A stretch of DNA of 12,273 nucleotides from Chromera velia (lineage: Eukaryota > Sar > Chromeraceae), in contig JAHBMJ010002632.1 of assembly GCA_018398765.1 (NCBI GenBank), positions 71,763 through 84,035 on the forward strand. The letters are read 5' to 3'. Of the stretch, positions 1 to 7,915 are shown one piece after another. The notes beneath the pieces are model-generated. The model saw only the letters and a list, made by a program, of their open reading frames with translations. It was not told where the DNA came from and made no database searches. The position numbers and the translations under genes are program-made. Position 1 is the stretch's first letter. Each line of letters begins with the position of its first letter.

Positions 1-395
1 TTCTCATTGATTCTACATAGAGTTTTCTTGCTTTAAACTTATGGATGCTTGTAGATGCGCATTTCTCAGCCTGAATTGAAGTTGATATTCGGCTTCATTA
101 TAGCTGTAAACAAATTTTCCTTTCTTGTGGATTCTTATAAAAAGGGCCCCAGTAAACAAGATTCCAGCTTCGACTCTGTTTCCGCCTCCATTAATTTACT
201 TTGAATGCAAGAAACATAATCAGCTCTATATATTTCACTCACTCTATTCTTTTATAATCTTTAGTTTTCTCATCAATCCTAGCTTCATTAGTTTTAATTA
301 AAGCTCTGCAATAATTTACAGTAACATACTCTAATTATTAATATGAATCAACAGTATTTTATTAGCTATTATTTTATTCTTAAATTTCAATTTAG
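1..395 (+). repeat. Left arm of the long inverted repeat
   Basis: AT-rich arm whose reverse complement matches 1060-1466. Landmarks are the GGGCCCC-containing segment near 145-150, the AGCTTCATTA segment near 281-290 and TTTAATTAAAGCTCTGCAAT near 292-311; all recur inverted in the right arm. The similarity still runs at base 1, so the arm probably continues upstream of the window. Confidence 0.85.
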
Positions 396-417
396 TATTC
401 CTAAGTAAGCGTCACAT
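381..417 (+). repeat. 37-bp direct repeat, copy 1
   Basis: A TAAATTT start, GTATTCCTAAGTAA core and CGTCACA end match positions 1698-1734 with only about four mismatches, in the same orientation. The flanks beyond CGTCACA diverge. It lies at the inner edge of the left inverted-repeat arm, so it may be an element terminus or a shared insertion target. Confidence 0.7.
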
Positions 418-1059
418 ATCCCCCTGGCTTATTTAAGAGCCAAGCTATAACTTAGCGATGCTCTTCAGCGTGCCCTCACGCTTAAACATAATTCATCGGA
501 AATATTCTTACAAAAACAAGAGTAATGCATCAAACCTTAGGATAATTAGAGCTGTTTAGAGCTATTGATAGCTAGCTATTCAGAGCGATAAGGATTGAAA
601 TGATTGATGAACGATTTAAAGACTGAAGCTTCGCTAAGAGGATATAACATGATGTGACCGTCACATATCCTCCTGAAGGAAGAAGAAAAAAAAAAAAGAA
701 ATCATGCGATACAAAAGAAATCCTTGTCGTTTTTATCCGTTCTAGCCGTCTTCGATCGTCCGTCATTGTTGTTTTCATCTGTTCTTATCGTTTCCATACA
801 TCCTTATCGTTTCCCATCGCTATCTTTCACATCTCTTTTTATAATTTAGACAGTTGTTCCTTCATGATCCCGATTTTTGTGAACAGTTGTAAGTATGTTG
901 ACTAAGTGTGTTGAAGAAAGAAAACTGTTAAGCGCTACAGTCTTCTTGTCTTTCGTTTACTCTTCACGTCTGTTTGAATCGGTATCATTGTTGGGAGAAC
1001 TGAACTAAAAGTGTCTTCTTCTCTTTGCTCTTTTCAGACTTCACGACTCTCTCTATTTT
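396..1059. other. Spacer of the inverted repeat, no gene seen
   Basis: This stretch of about 660 bp is AT-rich and interrupted by stops in all frames. The short open frames at 572-778 (minus) and 654-905 (plus) overlap each other, run through an oligo-A/T tract and look random. The motif CGTCACATATCC followed by C or T and CCTG occurs twice, at 410 and 659, and the first is preceded by GTATTCCTAAGTAAG. I see no transposase fragment. Confidence 0.6.
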
Positions 1060-1466
1060 AAGAATTTAAGAATGAAATATAATAGTTAATGAAATACTGT
1101 TGATTTATATTGATAATTAGAATGTGTTACTGTAAATTATTGCAGAGCTTTAATTAAAACCGATGAAGCTAGGATTGATAAGAAAACTAAAGATTATAAA
1201 AGAATACAGTGAGTGAAATATATAGAGCTGATTATGTCTCTTGCACTCGAAGTAAATTAATGGAGGCGGAGACAGAGTCGAAGCTAGAATCTTATTTACT
1301 GGGGCCCCTTTTATAAGAATCCACAAGAAAGGAAAATTTGTCTACAGCTATAATAAAGCCGAATATCTACTTCAATTAAGGCTGAGAAATGCGTATGATG
1401 ATGCAGCGCATCTACAAGCATCTACAAGTTTAAAGCAAGAAAACACCGTGTAGAATCAATAAGAAA
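1060..1466 (-). repeat. Right arm of the long inverted repeat
   Basis: Reverse-complement counterpart of 1-395. It contains the TTTAATTAAAAC, GATTATAAAAGAATA and GGGGCCCC landmarks in inverted order. Relative to the left arm it carries an extra segment of about 13 bp (TATGATGATGCAG, near 1393-1408). Most other differences are transitions. Similarity stops near 1466, just after GTGTAGAATCAATAAGAA, which marks the left arm's window edge rather than a proven element end. Confidence 0.85.
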
Positions 1467-1962
1467 GAATGCGAAGAGATTGACAGTACGATTTAAGGTT
1501 GAACTTGATTGATTACTAAATGATTTGAACTTCTGACTGAAACGTTTAGATTGCTTCGATTGACTTTTCATCTGAACTAAACTACTCAAACTTGCTTCAA
1601 CACATTTCTATCAGCTTACTTCACCTTCACACTTATCCGTCTCCACTTATTCCGTTTCCCTCCGCGGTAAGGCACAACAAATTTTTTTTTTTTTTTTTAA
1701 ATTTTAATTCAGTATTCCTAAGTAAACGTCACACCTGTAGGCTAGCCTGTAGGTATAAAACTAGATATGAAAGCAACCAAAGTGATAAGTGACAAGTGAC
1801 TTATTGGTGCCTAAAACAACCATCACATCGAAGAACGCATAGACACAGCGAAGAGCAGGGTAGGGTGGGGTCAAGCGAGGTTCGGGGTTCATGCTGGGGT
1901 GGAGGAGAGGGTCAGCCTGGTCAAGTGAGCGGATAGTGAGCGGAGGACCAAACAGAAAAAAA
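1467..1962. other. Gene-free stretch between inverted repeat and CA tract
   Basis: AT-rich sequence changing near 1850 to GC-richer sequence. It contains the T17 run at 1682-1698 and the 37-bp repeat copy. No frame of coding character, no RNA gene and no recognisable domain was seen. The open frames entering the CA tract are repeat artefacts. Confidence 0.6.
1698..1734 (+). repeat. 37-bp direct repeat, copy 2
   Basis: Matches 381-417 in the same orientation and follows a 17-T homopolymer. Here CGTCACA is followed by CCTGTAGG, whereas copy 1 continues TATCCCCC, so similarity ends sharply at CGTCACA. About 230 bp separate it from the right inverted-repeat arm. Confidence 0.7.
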
Positions 1963-2375
<413 letters not shown>

Positions 2376-2498
2376 GTGTGTACAGACAAGAACTCGAGAG
2401 AACCTACACACTGAGGCAGATGGATAGTCAAAAAGTCGACTCAAGTTAGGCAGGCCCGTGCATGCAGCGTAGAGAAATCTTGTTATGTGCCCAGAAGT

Positions 2499-2975
2499 TC
2501 AATCTTGAGGTTCGACTCGAACAATTTCATCCTCCGCAAAGTAGCCTGTCACTTTCTTTCCCTCCCCCCCGACGCCTTGGTCGTCATCCCTAAATGGAAG
2601 AACAAACTCGACGACAAACGGAGCGTCCCACCCGATGTGTGACCCTCGGCACTCCGGCTCCTTGCCATCGTCCTCCTCTCCAACTACCCGCACAACAGTG
2701 CCAACCAAACCAAAAGAAGAGGTCCCACTTGGACCGATCGTGACGTCCTTCGTGAGGACCTTCACAGAGTCTCCTGTTCGCACCGTCTTGCCGGGGGTCT
2801 CTCTCCACTCCACACACAAACGAGAGACGCCGGGCGGCTTCTGGTTCCGCCTTACAGCAGCCTGGCCCGGCCCCAGACGCCTGTCTGAAGACTTCAAAAG
2901 GAAAAATCCAGACGCCCGAAAGAAGAGAGATGCTGTGACTGTGAAGAGAAGGGTCAACCGCAACAAGTTTTTCAT
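2499..2975 (-). CDS. Probable plastid-targeted SH3-barrel protein, FTR variable-subunit-like
   Basis: A single-exon frame of 158 residues. Residues 1-23 form a hydrophobic signal peptide (MKNLLRLTLLF...) ending in ASG, followed by FF at 24-25 and a basic, acid-poor stretch to about residue 48. A signal peptide followed by a Phe-started leader is the bipartite signal of secondary plastids. Residues about 61-157 carry GDSVKV, FGLVGTV, an aromatic/Pro WDAPFVVEF strand and a terminal GYFAEDEIVRVE. This order resembles the small SH3-like domain of the ferredoxin:thioredoxin reductase variable (alpha) chain, which shields the catalytic subunit's FeS centre and disulfide; cyanobacterial DUF2862-like proteins share a similar pattern. 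I chose the start that places the hydrophobic core at the N-terminus. An in-frame Met at 2990 adds five residues; the one at 3107 would bury the signal. The loop GEEDDGKEPECRGSH is long and acidic for the family. The targeting reading is fairly secure; the FTR assignment is tentative. Confidence 0.6.
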   Translation of the reverse strand: MKNLLRLTLLFTVTASLFFRASGFFLLKSSDRRLGPGQAAVRRNQKPPGVSRLCVEWRETPGKTVRTGDSVKVLTKDVTIGPSGTSSFGLVGTVVRVVGEEDDGKEPECRGSHIGWDAPFVVEFVLPFRDDDQGVGGEGKKVTGYFAEDEIVRVEPQD

Positions 2976-3045
2976 TGATCCACTCACCATTCTTTTTCGG
3001 CTGAGAACCAATCCCAGACAAGCGCTCGTACGTGCCAGTACAACG

Positions 3046-3056
3046 TGTATATATGC
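3046..3056 (-). promoter_or_regulatory. Possible TATA-like element upstream of the minus-strand gene
   Basis: An alternating TATATAT lies at 3048-3054, about 75 bp upstream of the chosen ATG on the minus strand. A second alternating AT stretch (TATACATATATA) lies at about 3117-3128. Spacing is compatible with a core promoter, but TATA use in this organism is unknown and such motifs arise by chance. Confidence 0.2.
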
Positions 3057-3107
3057 CTCTCGATGTGCATGCATGAGAAAGTAGACGGGACCAACCAGAC
3101 TGACCAA

Positions 3108-3513
3108 ATCTCAGACTATACATATATAGGTCCTTGCTGCTTGAGCCGGCCAGTGGATTCTCGCACCCCAGCTCCGCCTGACAATTGACCAAGACTGGGT
3201 CCCCCACTATTAATATATCCCGCTGGCCGCTGAACCCTTTCTCTCTTGAACTTCGTCAGGGAACAGATCGGAGGCGCTGGAGACGCCTGACCTTCATGCA
3301 TGTGGCGCGCCCCGCATGCATACATGGCCCATCATGCATATGCCGGGGACCTGGGCCTCGGTTTTTGTTTTTATAGAGCAGCGGCGCGCACGGGAAAAAA
3401 GGGCGAGGACTCGTCAAGATCCGCAAAAATCCCCGCCTCGGGGTCATATTCTCGCACAGAGGAGTTGAGTCTCGCAGTATGAGGACCAGAATTAGAATGC
3501 CACATAGAACCAT
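3108..3513. promoter_or_regulatory. Intergenic region with ATGCAT and GGCGCGCC palindromes
   Basis: No gene is convincing here. At 3295-3345 four ATGCAT-type palindromes surround a GTGGCGCGCCCCG segment. The same 13-bp string occurs at 7565-7577, again between ATGCAT clusters. In apicomplexans, TGCATGCA-type sites are bound by AP2-domain regulators, so an upstream regulatory role is conceivable. The alternative is a dispersed repeat fragment. Further on, 3375-3450 is GC-rich sequence with no signal I recognise. Confidence 0.3.
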
Positions 3514-4090
3514 ATTACCGTCGCAGGGAAGTATACAAATCTGATACTCAGTTTTGAACCTGATAAAGTTCTCTGGTGATCATCCCTCACAAACGAAGAA
3601 AACCACTGAAATATTCAAAAAACCGAATTTCACACGACAGGCATTTTATCATTACCAAACAGATAAAATTGTACTCAAGTAATCTGGAGCTCAAACTGAG
3701 ACTTGGATCTGTCCAATTTCATGGATTTCTGCTTCGGCTCCTTAGTACTGGTTCCTCGGTCAAGCTTCTAGACAGCTACTCAAAATGGCAGTTAAAAAAG
3801 GAGTTCAAAGTGAGAGACAGTTAGAGAAAGTTTGAGATAAATCTGTTCTCTCCAACTCTAGTCTCCAACTGCTTTTGCTCTTTTGTAAGGCAGCAGGACC
3901 AGACACATCTACCAGTCCCCAACTTGTGTTTAATTTAGGTCAGGTTTCTTCGTTTGGCACTGGCTCTTTGGTCGAGCCTTCAGTCGCTTGCTTAAAATCG
4001 AATATGGAAAATGAATGCGAAGCTGCAAGTGGTAGTCGAGTAGTACGGTCAAGGCGGTACAGCTTTGTTGTTCCCTCACTCCTCTTCATT
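3514..4090. other. AT-rich gene-free stretch with a faint degenerate duplication
   Basis: No coding signal beyond a chance-length frame (3576-3824, 82 codons, low complexity, no recognised motif). Positions about 3727-3787 and 3947-4001 share an ordered set of words (CTTCG, CTGG/CTCT, TCGGTC/TGGTCGAG, CTACTCAAAATGG/CTTGCTTAAAATCG), suggesting an old, strongly diverged duplication. Confidence 0.45.
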
Positions 4091-4127
4091 CAGACACTCT
4101 CCATTTTTACCCCCCCCAACCCCTTTC

Positions 4128-4310
4128 TGAGAGGGAGGGGAGAGGGTGAGAGAGACGGAAAGAGGGAGGGAGAGAGACAGGGGGGGAGAGAAAGGCAGAA
4201 AATGAGAAAGAGAGAGAAAGAGAGAAGAGGGAGAAGAGGGAGAAGAGGGAGAAGAGGGAGAGGGAGAAAGAGAGGGAGAGAGAGAAAGAGAGAGACAGAG
4301 AGAGACAGAC

Positions 4311-4359
<49 letters not shown>

Positions 4360-4399
4360 AGAGAGAGAAAGAGAGAAAGAAAGAGAAAGAGAGAGGGAG

Positions 4400-4452
<53 letters not shown>

Positions 4453-4455
4453 CAG

Positions 4456-4492
<37 letters not shown>

Positions 4493-4497
4493 AAAAT
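4128..4497. repeat. (GA)n polypurine tract
   Basis: Nearly uninterrupted A and G on the plus strand, built of GAGA, GGGAGAAGA and GAAAGAGA variants, with one short CACACACAC insert at about 4401-4415. Open frames across it encode only Arg/Glu or Ser/Leu repeats and are artefacts of the composition. Confidence 0.95.
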
Positions 4498-4966
4498 CAC
4501 TGGAAAGATCTTCATAAGGAGGAAGTTAGCATGGAAGGAATCAGGGAGGCAGAAGGAACGAAAAAAAAAAAATGACTAACACACATATAGGCCGCAGTGC
4601 CAATGCGCTGATTCGAGGGGGGAGAGGAGACAGAGAGAGGGGGAGGGAGAGCCTCAGGGAGAGAGAGAAAAGGAGAGAGGGAAGGAGAGACTCTTAGATA
4701 CTCTCACAAGGTAGAGAGAGAGAGAGGGAGAGAAAAGGAGATGGGGGAGAGAGAGTGGGAAAGGGAGGGAGAGACAGTGACAGAACTAGAGAAGAGTGTG
4801 TATGTGTGAGAGAGAGAGAGAGCAAGAGAGAGACAGAGAGAGACAGAGAGAGATAGAGAGAGAGAGAAAGACAAAGAAAGAGAGAAAAAGAGAGAAAGAG
4901 AGAGACAAAGAGAGAAACAGAGAAAGAGAGAGAGACAGAAAGTAAGACAGAAAGCAAAACAGAAAG
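4492..4966 (+). repeat. Tandem duplication, unit 1 (475-bp period)
   Basis: Begins CAAAATCACTGGAAAGA, then a GCATGGAAGGAATCAGGGAG segment, GGCCGCAGTGCCAA, GCGCTGATT, a G-rich run, GCCTCAGGGAGAG, GATACTCTCACAAGGTAGAG and GGGAGAGACAGTGACAGA. The same ordered landmarks restart at 4967. The unit closes with a variable GA/GACA-rich filler. It is non-coding. Confidence 0.85.
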
Positions 4967-5285
4967 CAAAATCACTGGAAAGAACTTCATAAGGAGGAAG
5001 TAAGCATGGAAGGAATCAGGGAGGCAGAAGGAATGAAAGAAAAAAAACGACCGACACTGTGATACATACACTGTCAGGCCGCAGTGCCAACGCGCTGATT
5101 TGAGGGGGGGGCGGGGACAGAGAGAGGGGGGGGGAGAGCCTCAGGGAGAGAGAGAAAGGAAGAGAGGGAGGGAGAGACTCTCAGATACTCTTACGAGGTA
5201 GAGAGAGAGAGAGGGAGAAAAAGGAAGAGGGGGGGAGAGAGAGTGGGAAAGGGAGGGAGAGACAGTGACAGAGCTAGAGAAAGAG
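4967..5285 (+). repeat. Tandem duplication, unit 2 (truncated or diverging)
   Basis: Second copy of the 4492 unit, starting with the identical CAAAATCACTGGAAAGA and followed in order by the same landmarks through GACAGTGACAGAGCTAGAGA. Compared with unit 1 it has a longer insert before GGCCGCAGTGCC (CACTGTGATACATACACTG, itself a short inverted repeat) and longer G runs. Past about 5285 it dissolves into general GA-rich DNA. Confidence 0.85.
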
Positions 5286-5642
5286 GAAGAAGGAGGAAGA
5301 GGGAGACAGAGGGGAGTGTGTGTGTGGGGGGGGATTCCGAAAAGGAGAGGAAGAGGGAGAGAGAGAGAGGCCCGGGAGAGGGCGAGGGAGAGGTACAGGG
5401 AGAGAGAGAGGAAGAGAGGGAAGGAGGGAGAAAGAGAGAGAGGGAGGGAGGGAGAAAGACATATGCAGAGGGAGAAAGAAGGGGGGGAAAAGAGAGAGAG
5501 GAAGAGGGAGGGGGAGGAAGAGACAGAGAGAGGAGGAGTTGGAGGGAGGGGGAGAGAGAAAAGAACGGAGAGGGAGGGAAGGAGGGAGACAGAAAAAGAG
5601 AAAGAAAGAGACAAGGCTGGAAGGAAGGAAAGAAAGAAGGCT
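5286..5642. repeat. Polypurine tract with GGGA/GGAA variants
   Basis: Continues the plus-strand purine bias with GGAAGA, GGGAGGGAGGGAG and GAAAGAAAGA units and a GTGTGTGTGGGGGGG interruption near 5317-5333. Long open frames on both strands are composition artefacts (Arg/Glu/Gly or Ser/Leu/Pro). The tract ends abruptly at about 5642, where AT-rich DNA begins. Confidence 0.9.
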
Positions 5643-6375
5643 CTATTGAAATATCATACGGTTACGGAACTTATTCTTAAGACCAAGACGCGCGTTCACG
5701 AGCAAAGAATCATGAAAGCAGTAATTAATCCGTTGTATGCATTGTATTATATCCACGTATAAGCAATACATAAGGAAATTCATTGAGAAAATTGTTTGTA
5801 TCAACGACTATATATGATTATACAAGTTTATATTGGATGAACCAGAATTTATCAGACCATATAAACCTTGCATTACAGTGTATCAGAGACTTTAAGATCA
5901 AATTTGAGCCCTATAACGTCGAAACTAGCCTTATTACACTCGTTATTCCCAATTATATCTATAGACTTAATTCTTTATTTTATATTGATTGATTGATATA
6001 TTTTTCTCCTTTATTTTCTAGCTTTAATACAGAATTATACATGTATTATTATTATTATTTATTTTCATTTTTTGAACGATCATTTTTTATTGAACCGTAA
6101 TCAATCCAGAAAAAATATTCTCGTCATAGGTGAATTCCTGCTCTTTACAGGCCGGATTACAGGATTATATTATGTTCAGAGCCAGAGCTTTAGACCTACG
6201 TACCAGTTATCTGACGTTCGTTTTGCACTATATCGCCTCGGGGGGCAGCTCAGCTCTGCTAAGCTTAGCCGAGAAGGCCTGAGATCGCACGCATCCGCAA
6301 AACGCATTTTTTCATTTTTTGGGGGGGGATTCGGTTCTGTCTCCGTCACGGTCGGTGTCACCCAAATTCCAAAAT
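5643..6375. other. AT-rich, gene-free stretch
   Basis: Composition switches sharply to AT-rich, with an ATTATTATTATTT run at about 6045-6060. The open frames at 5783-5992 and 6072-6407 have no recognisable motif and are near chance length, although the second covers a GC-richer part from about 6230. I see no RNA gene. Confidence 0.5.
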
Positions 6376-6484
6376 GTGCCCCTCAAGCAACTCGCACAGA
6401 GCTGTGATCACATTATAATATTATATACTTCGCTCTTCATGATAAGTGTCCCTCAAGTAACTCGCATGGAGTTGATTATATATC
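6376..6484 (+). repeat. Direct repeat pair, 70-bp period
   Basis: GTGCCCCTCAAGCAACTCGC at 6376 recurs as GTGTCCCTCAAGTAACTCGC at 6446, each followed by an ATGGAGTTG- or ACAGAGCTG-like segment and a TTATAAT-type AT stretch. Two diverged tandem units; non-coding. Confidence 0.7.
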
Positions 6485-6699
6485 TGTTCATGCACAGTCC
6501 CGAAAAGCATATTTTACACACGTTGCCGTGGCCCCCGCCATTTACCCATGCATGCATTGCAGGCAAGACATGCCCAAGCCGCTGATGGTTTTCATCATGC
6601 AATCAAATTACGGCTAACCCCCTAAATAGCCCCCCGAGGCACTTACCCAACTGGTTGGGTGTATCCCGTATTCATGCACATTCCTCTAACTTTTTTCAT
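6485..6699. other. Short unique stretch, no gene seen
   Basis: Contains CCATGCATGCATTGC near 6546-6560 and a CCCAACTGGTTGGGT palindrome near 6646-6660. No frame looks coding. Confidence 0.4.
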
Positions 6700-6703
6700 G
6701 TTA

Positions 6704-6890
6704 CATCTGACGCAAGCAAGCTTGCGAACAGCCCCGGAAAGCAAGAAAAATAAGAACTTCACGATTGATGTACGCAGGCTAGCCGATCGAACAGTCGCGC
6801 CGACCCCTTCCCCCCCCCCCCNCCCCCCGCGGGAAAAGCCGTAGAACTCCCCTCCCCTAGGAAAAAAGCCTGGGGATGCAGCCTATCACT
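6704..6890 (+). repeat. Inverted dispersed repeat A, copy 1
   Basis: Carries TCTGACGCAAGCAAGCTTGC, GCCCCGGAAAGCAAGAAAAA, a C homopolymer with one N at 6822, then GCGGGAAAAGCCGTAGAACT and AGGAAAAAAGCCTGGGGAT. The reverse complement of about 7195-7367 carries all of these in the same order, including the unresolved homopolymer. Confidence 0.8.
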
Positions 6891-7036
6891 TTCCGGGGCT
6901 ACTGACGCACGCATGCATGACGACGCAGGTTCTTGCACACTTTTCTGAACCATTTGGGGCGGGATCTTTCTGGGGCCTTTTTTTGATGAAAATCGGGTAA
7001 TCGGGTCTAAAGTCTACCTGATGCACGTACATTTGG

Positions 7037-7176
7037 TGCATATTTAGCCTTTCGGGGCTGGGTGGCCCTGGAAAACGAAGCGGAAGGCACTTAAAAAATA
7101 GAAATGCCCCAGCCCACGTGCGTGCACACTGTCTTTCGGCAAAAACCCGGCCCCGAAAGGCTGAATGTGCGCCATA
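7037..7176 (+). repeat. Repeat B copy 1, bounded by inverted arms
   Basis: Repeat B (about 7061-7146) includes CGAAGCGGAAGGCACTTA, CCCCAGCCCACGTGCGTGCA and CTGTCTTTCGGCAAAAA. It is framed by an inverted pair: GCATATTTAGCCTTTCGGGG (from about 7038) against GGCCCCGAAAGGCTGAATGT (from about 7149). B recurs in reverse orientation at 7367-7450. The arrangement suggests a small foldback element. Confidence 0.75.
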
Positions 7177-7194
7177 TATACGTCAGATGGGGTG

Positions 7195-7367
7195 CTTATC
7201 CCCGGGTTTTTTTCCTGGGGGGGGGGAGAGTTCTGCGGCTTTTCCCGCGAGGGGGGAGGGNNNNNNNNNNNNNGGGGGGGGGTGGTTGACTGACCGGCGT
7301 GCGTCAATCATGCAGTTATCATTTTTCTTGCTTTCCGGGGCCATTCGCAAGCTTGTTTGCGTCAGAT
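7195..7367 (-). repeat. Inverted dispersed repeat A, copy 2, with assembly gap
   Basis: Reverse-complement copy of 6704-6890. Its G homopolymer includes a run of 13 N bases (7261-7273), at the place where copy 1 has its C run and single N. The true homopolymer length is therefore unknown in both copies. Confidence 0.8.
7261..7273. other. Run of 13 N bases within a G homopolymer
   Basis: Unresolved bases between GGGGGGAGGG and GGGGGGGGG. Single N bases also occur at 6822 (in a C run) and 9099 (between a CT repeat and a C run). All three lie at homopolymers, which points to sequencing stalls rather than large scaffold gaps. Confidence 0.95.
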
Positions 7368-7450
7368 TTTTGCCGAAAGACAGCGTGCACGCACGTGGGC
7401 TGGGGTATTTCTGTTTTCTAAGTGCCCCCCGCTTCGCTTTCCGGGGCCAC
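7367..7450 (-). repeat. Repeat B copy 2, inverted
   Basis: Its reverse complement matches 7061-7146 at close to 90 percent by eye, sharing CCCCAGCCCACGTGCGTGCA and CTGTCTTTCGGCAAAAA. In this orientation B is fused directly to repeat A, whereas in the forward copies about 170 bp separate A from B, so the two blocks have been rearranged relative to each other. Confidence 0.8.
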
Positions 7451-7519
7451 ATGTTTTTTTTTGTGAACATTTTTTTCTCAGGGCCCCGGCATACCCCCGG
7501 AGCCTGTGGAGGGGGTATC

Positions 7520-7620
7520 CTGCATGCATGCATGCGGGGCCATTACATGCGCAGGGCCTATAGCTGTGGCGCGCCCCGTAGCTAGCTGCATGCATGCATC
7601 TCAATTCCCGCGCGCGCAGA
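7520..7620. repeat. TGCATGCA cluster with GGCGCGCC and CG repeats
   Basis: CTGCATGCATGCATGCGG at about 7519 and GCTGCATGCATGCATC at about 7587 bracket GTGGCGCGCCCCG (7565-7577), and a CGCGCGCG run follows at 7609-7617. It resembles 3295-3345. It lies about 300 bp upstream of the proposed start of the multi-exon gene, so it could be regulatory, or simply part of the repeat patch. Confidence 0.4.
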
Positions 7621-7816
7621 AACTTTGCACGCGCGGATCGAGCTCATGAGGTGACTGACAGACAGACAGACAGTCTCCTGAGCTTTCAGAATTAGCGGCC
7701 GGAGAATTAACAGCACTTAATTCCACAAAGGTATTGCTCTTCCCTCTATTTATTCAGAAGTGTAAAAGCGAATATCGCCGTCTCGAGTTCTGAAGCAGTG
7801 AGGTGGTGGACGTGCG

Positions 7817-7846
7817 ATGGCCAACAGCAGTTGTTGGGTGGTGTGA
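7817..7846 (+). other. Possible short upstream reading frame (9 codons)
   Basis: ATG GCC AAC ... GTG TGA is a complete nine-codon frame about 70 bp before the proposed start codon at 7916. If it lies in the 5' leader it could dampen translation of the main frame. The transcription start is unknown; a weak TTTATT motif at 7747-7752 is the only core-promoter hint. Confidence 0.2.
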
Positions 7847-7915
7847 GCCACAGAAAAGACTCTGTCAAGCTTGTGAAGTCTGAGGAACACACGGGGCGCG
7901 AGGGACAGACAGAAC

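Larger units (their letters stand above)
1..1466. mobile_element. Large inverted-repeat (foldback/MITE-like) element, left end cut by window
   Basis: Positions 1-395 reverse-complemented align nearly end to end with about 1060-1466, at roughly 90 percent identity by eye. The two arms of about 400 bp flank a spacer of about 660 bp that holds no convincing gene. Long near-identical arms around a non-coding centre are typical of foldback or MITE-type DNA elements, or of two inverted copies of one dispersed repeat. No transposase is visible. The outer left end lies outside the window, so target-site duplications cannot be checked. The repeat relationship is directly visible; calling it a mobile element is inference. 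Confidence 0.65.

Noticed and set aside
1-1466. Retroelement long terminal repeats
   Set aside because: The arms are inverted rather than direct, and there is no reverse transcriptase or integrase motif between them.
2635-3084. Plus-strand frame opposite the plastid-targeted gene
   Set aside because: It is antisense to a frame with a signal peptide and domain-like pattern, and itself shows no motif or N-terminal signal.
2590-3207. 205-codon minus-strand frame overlapping the same gene
   Set aside because: It is another frame of the same strand without a signal peptide or recognisable domain; the 2499-2975 frame explains the region better.
3875-5762. Long Arg/Glu-rich and Ser/Leu-rich open frames over the purine tract
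   Set aside because: They are explained entirely by GA-repeat composition on both strands and have no domain outside the repeats.
6704-7605. Open frames through the inverted repeats and N bases
   Set aside because: They span unresolved bases and repeat copies in both orientations and show no protein-like pattern.
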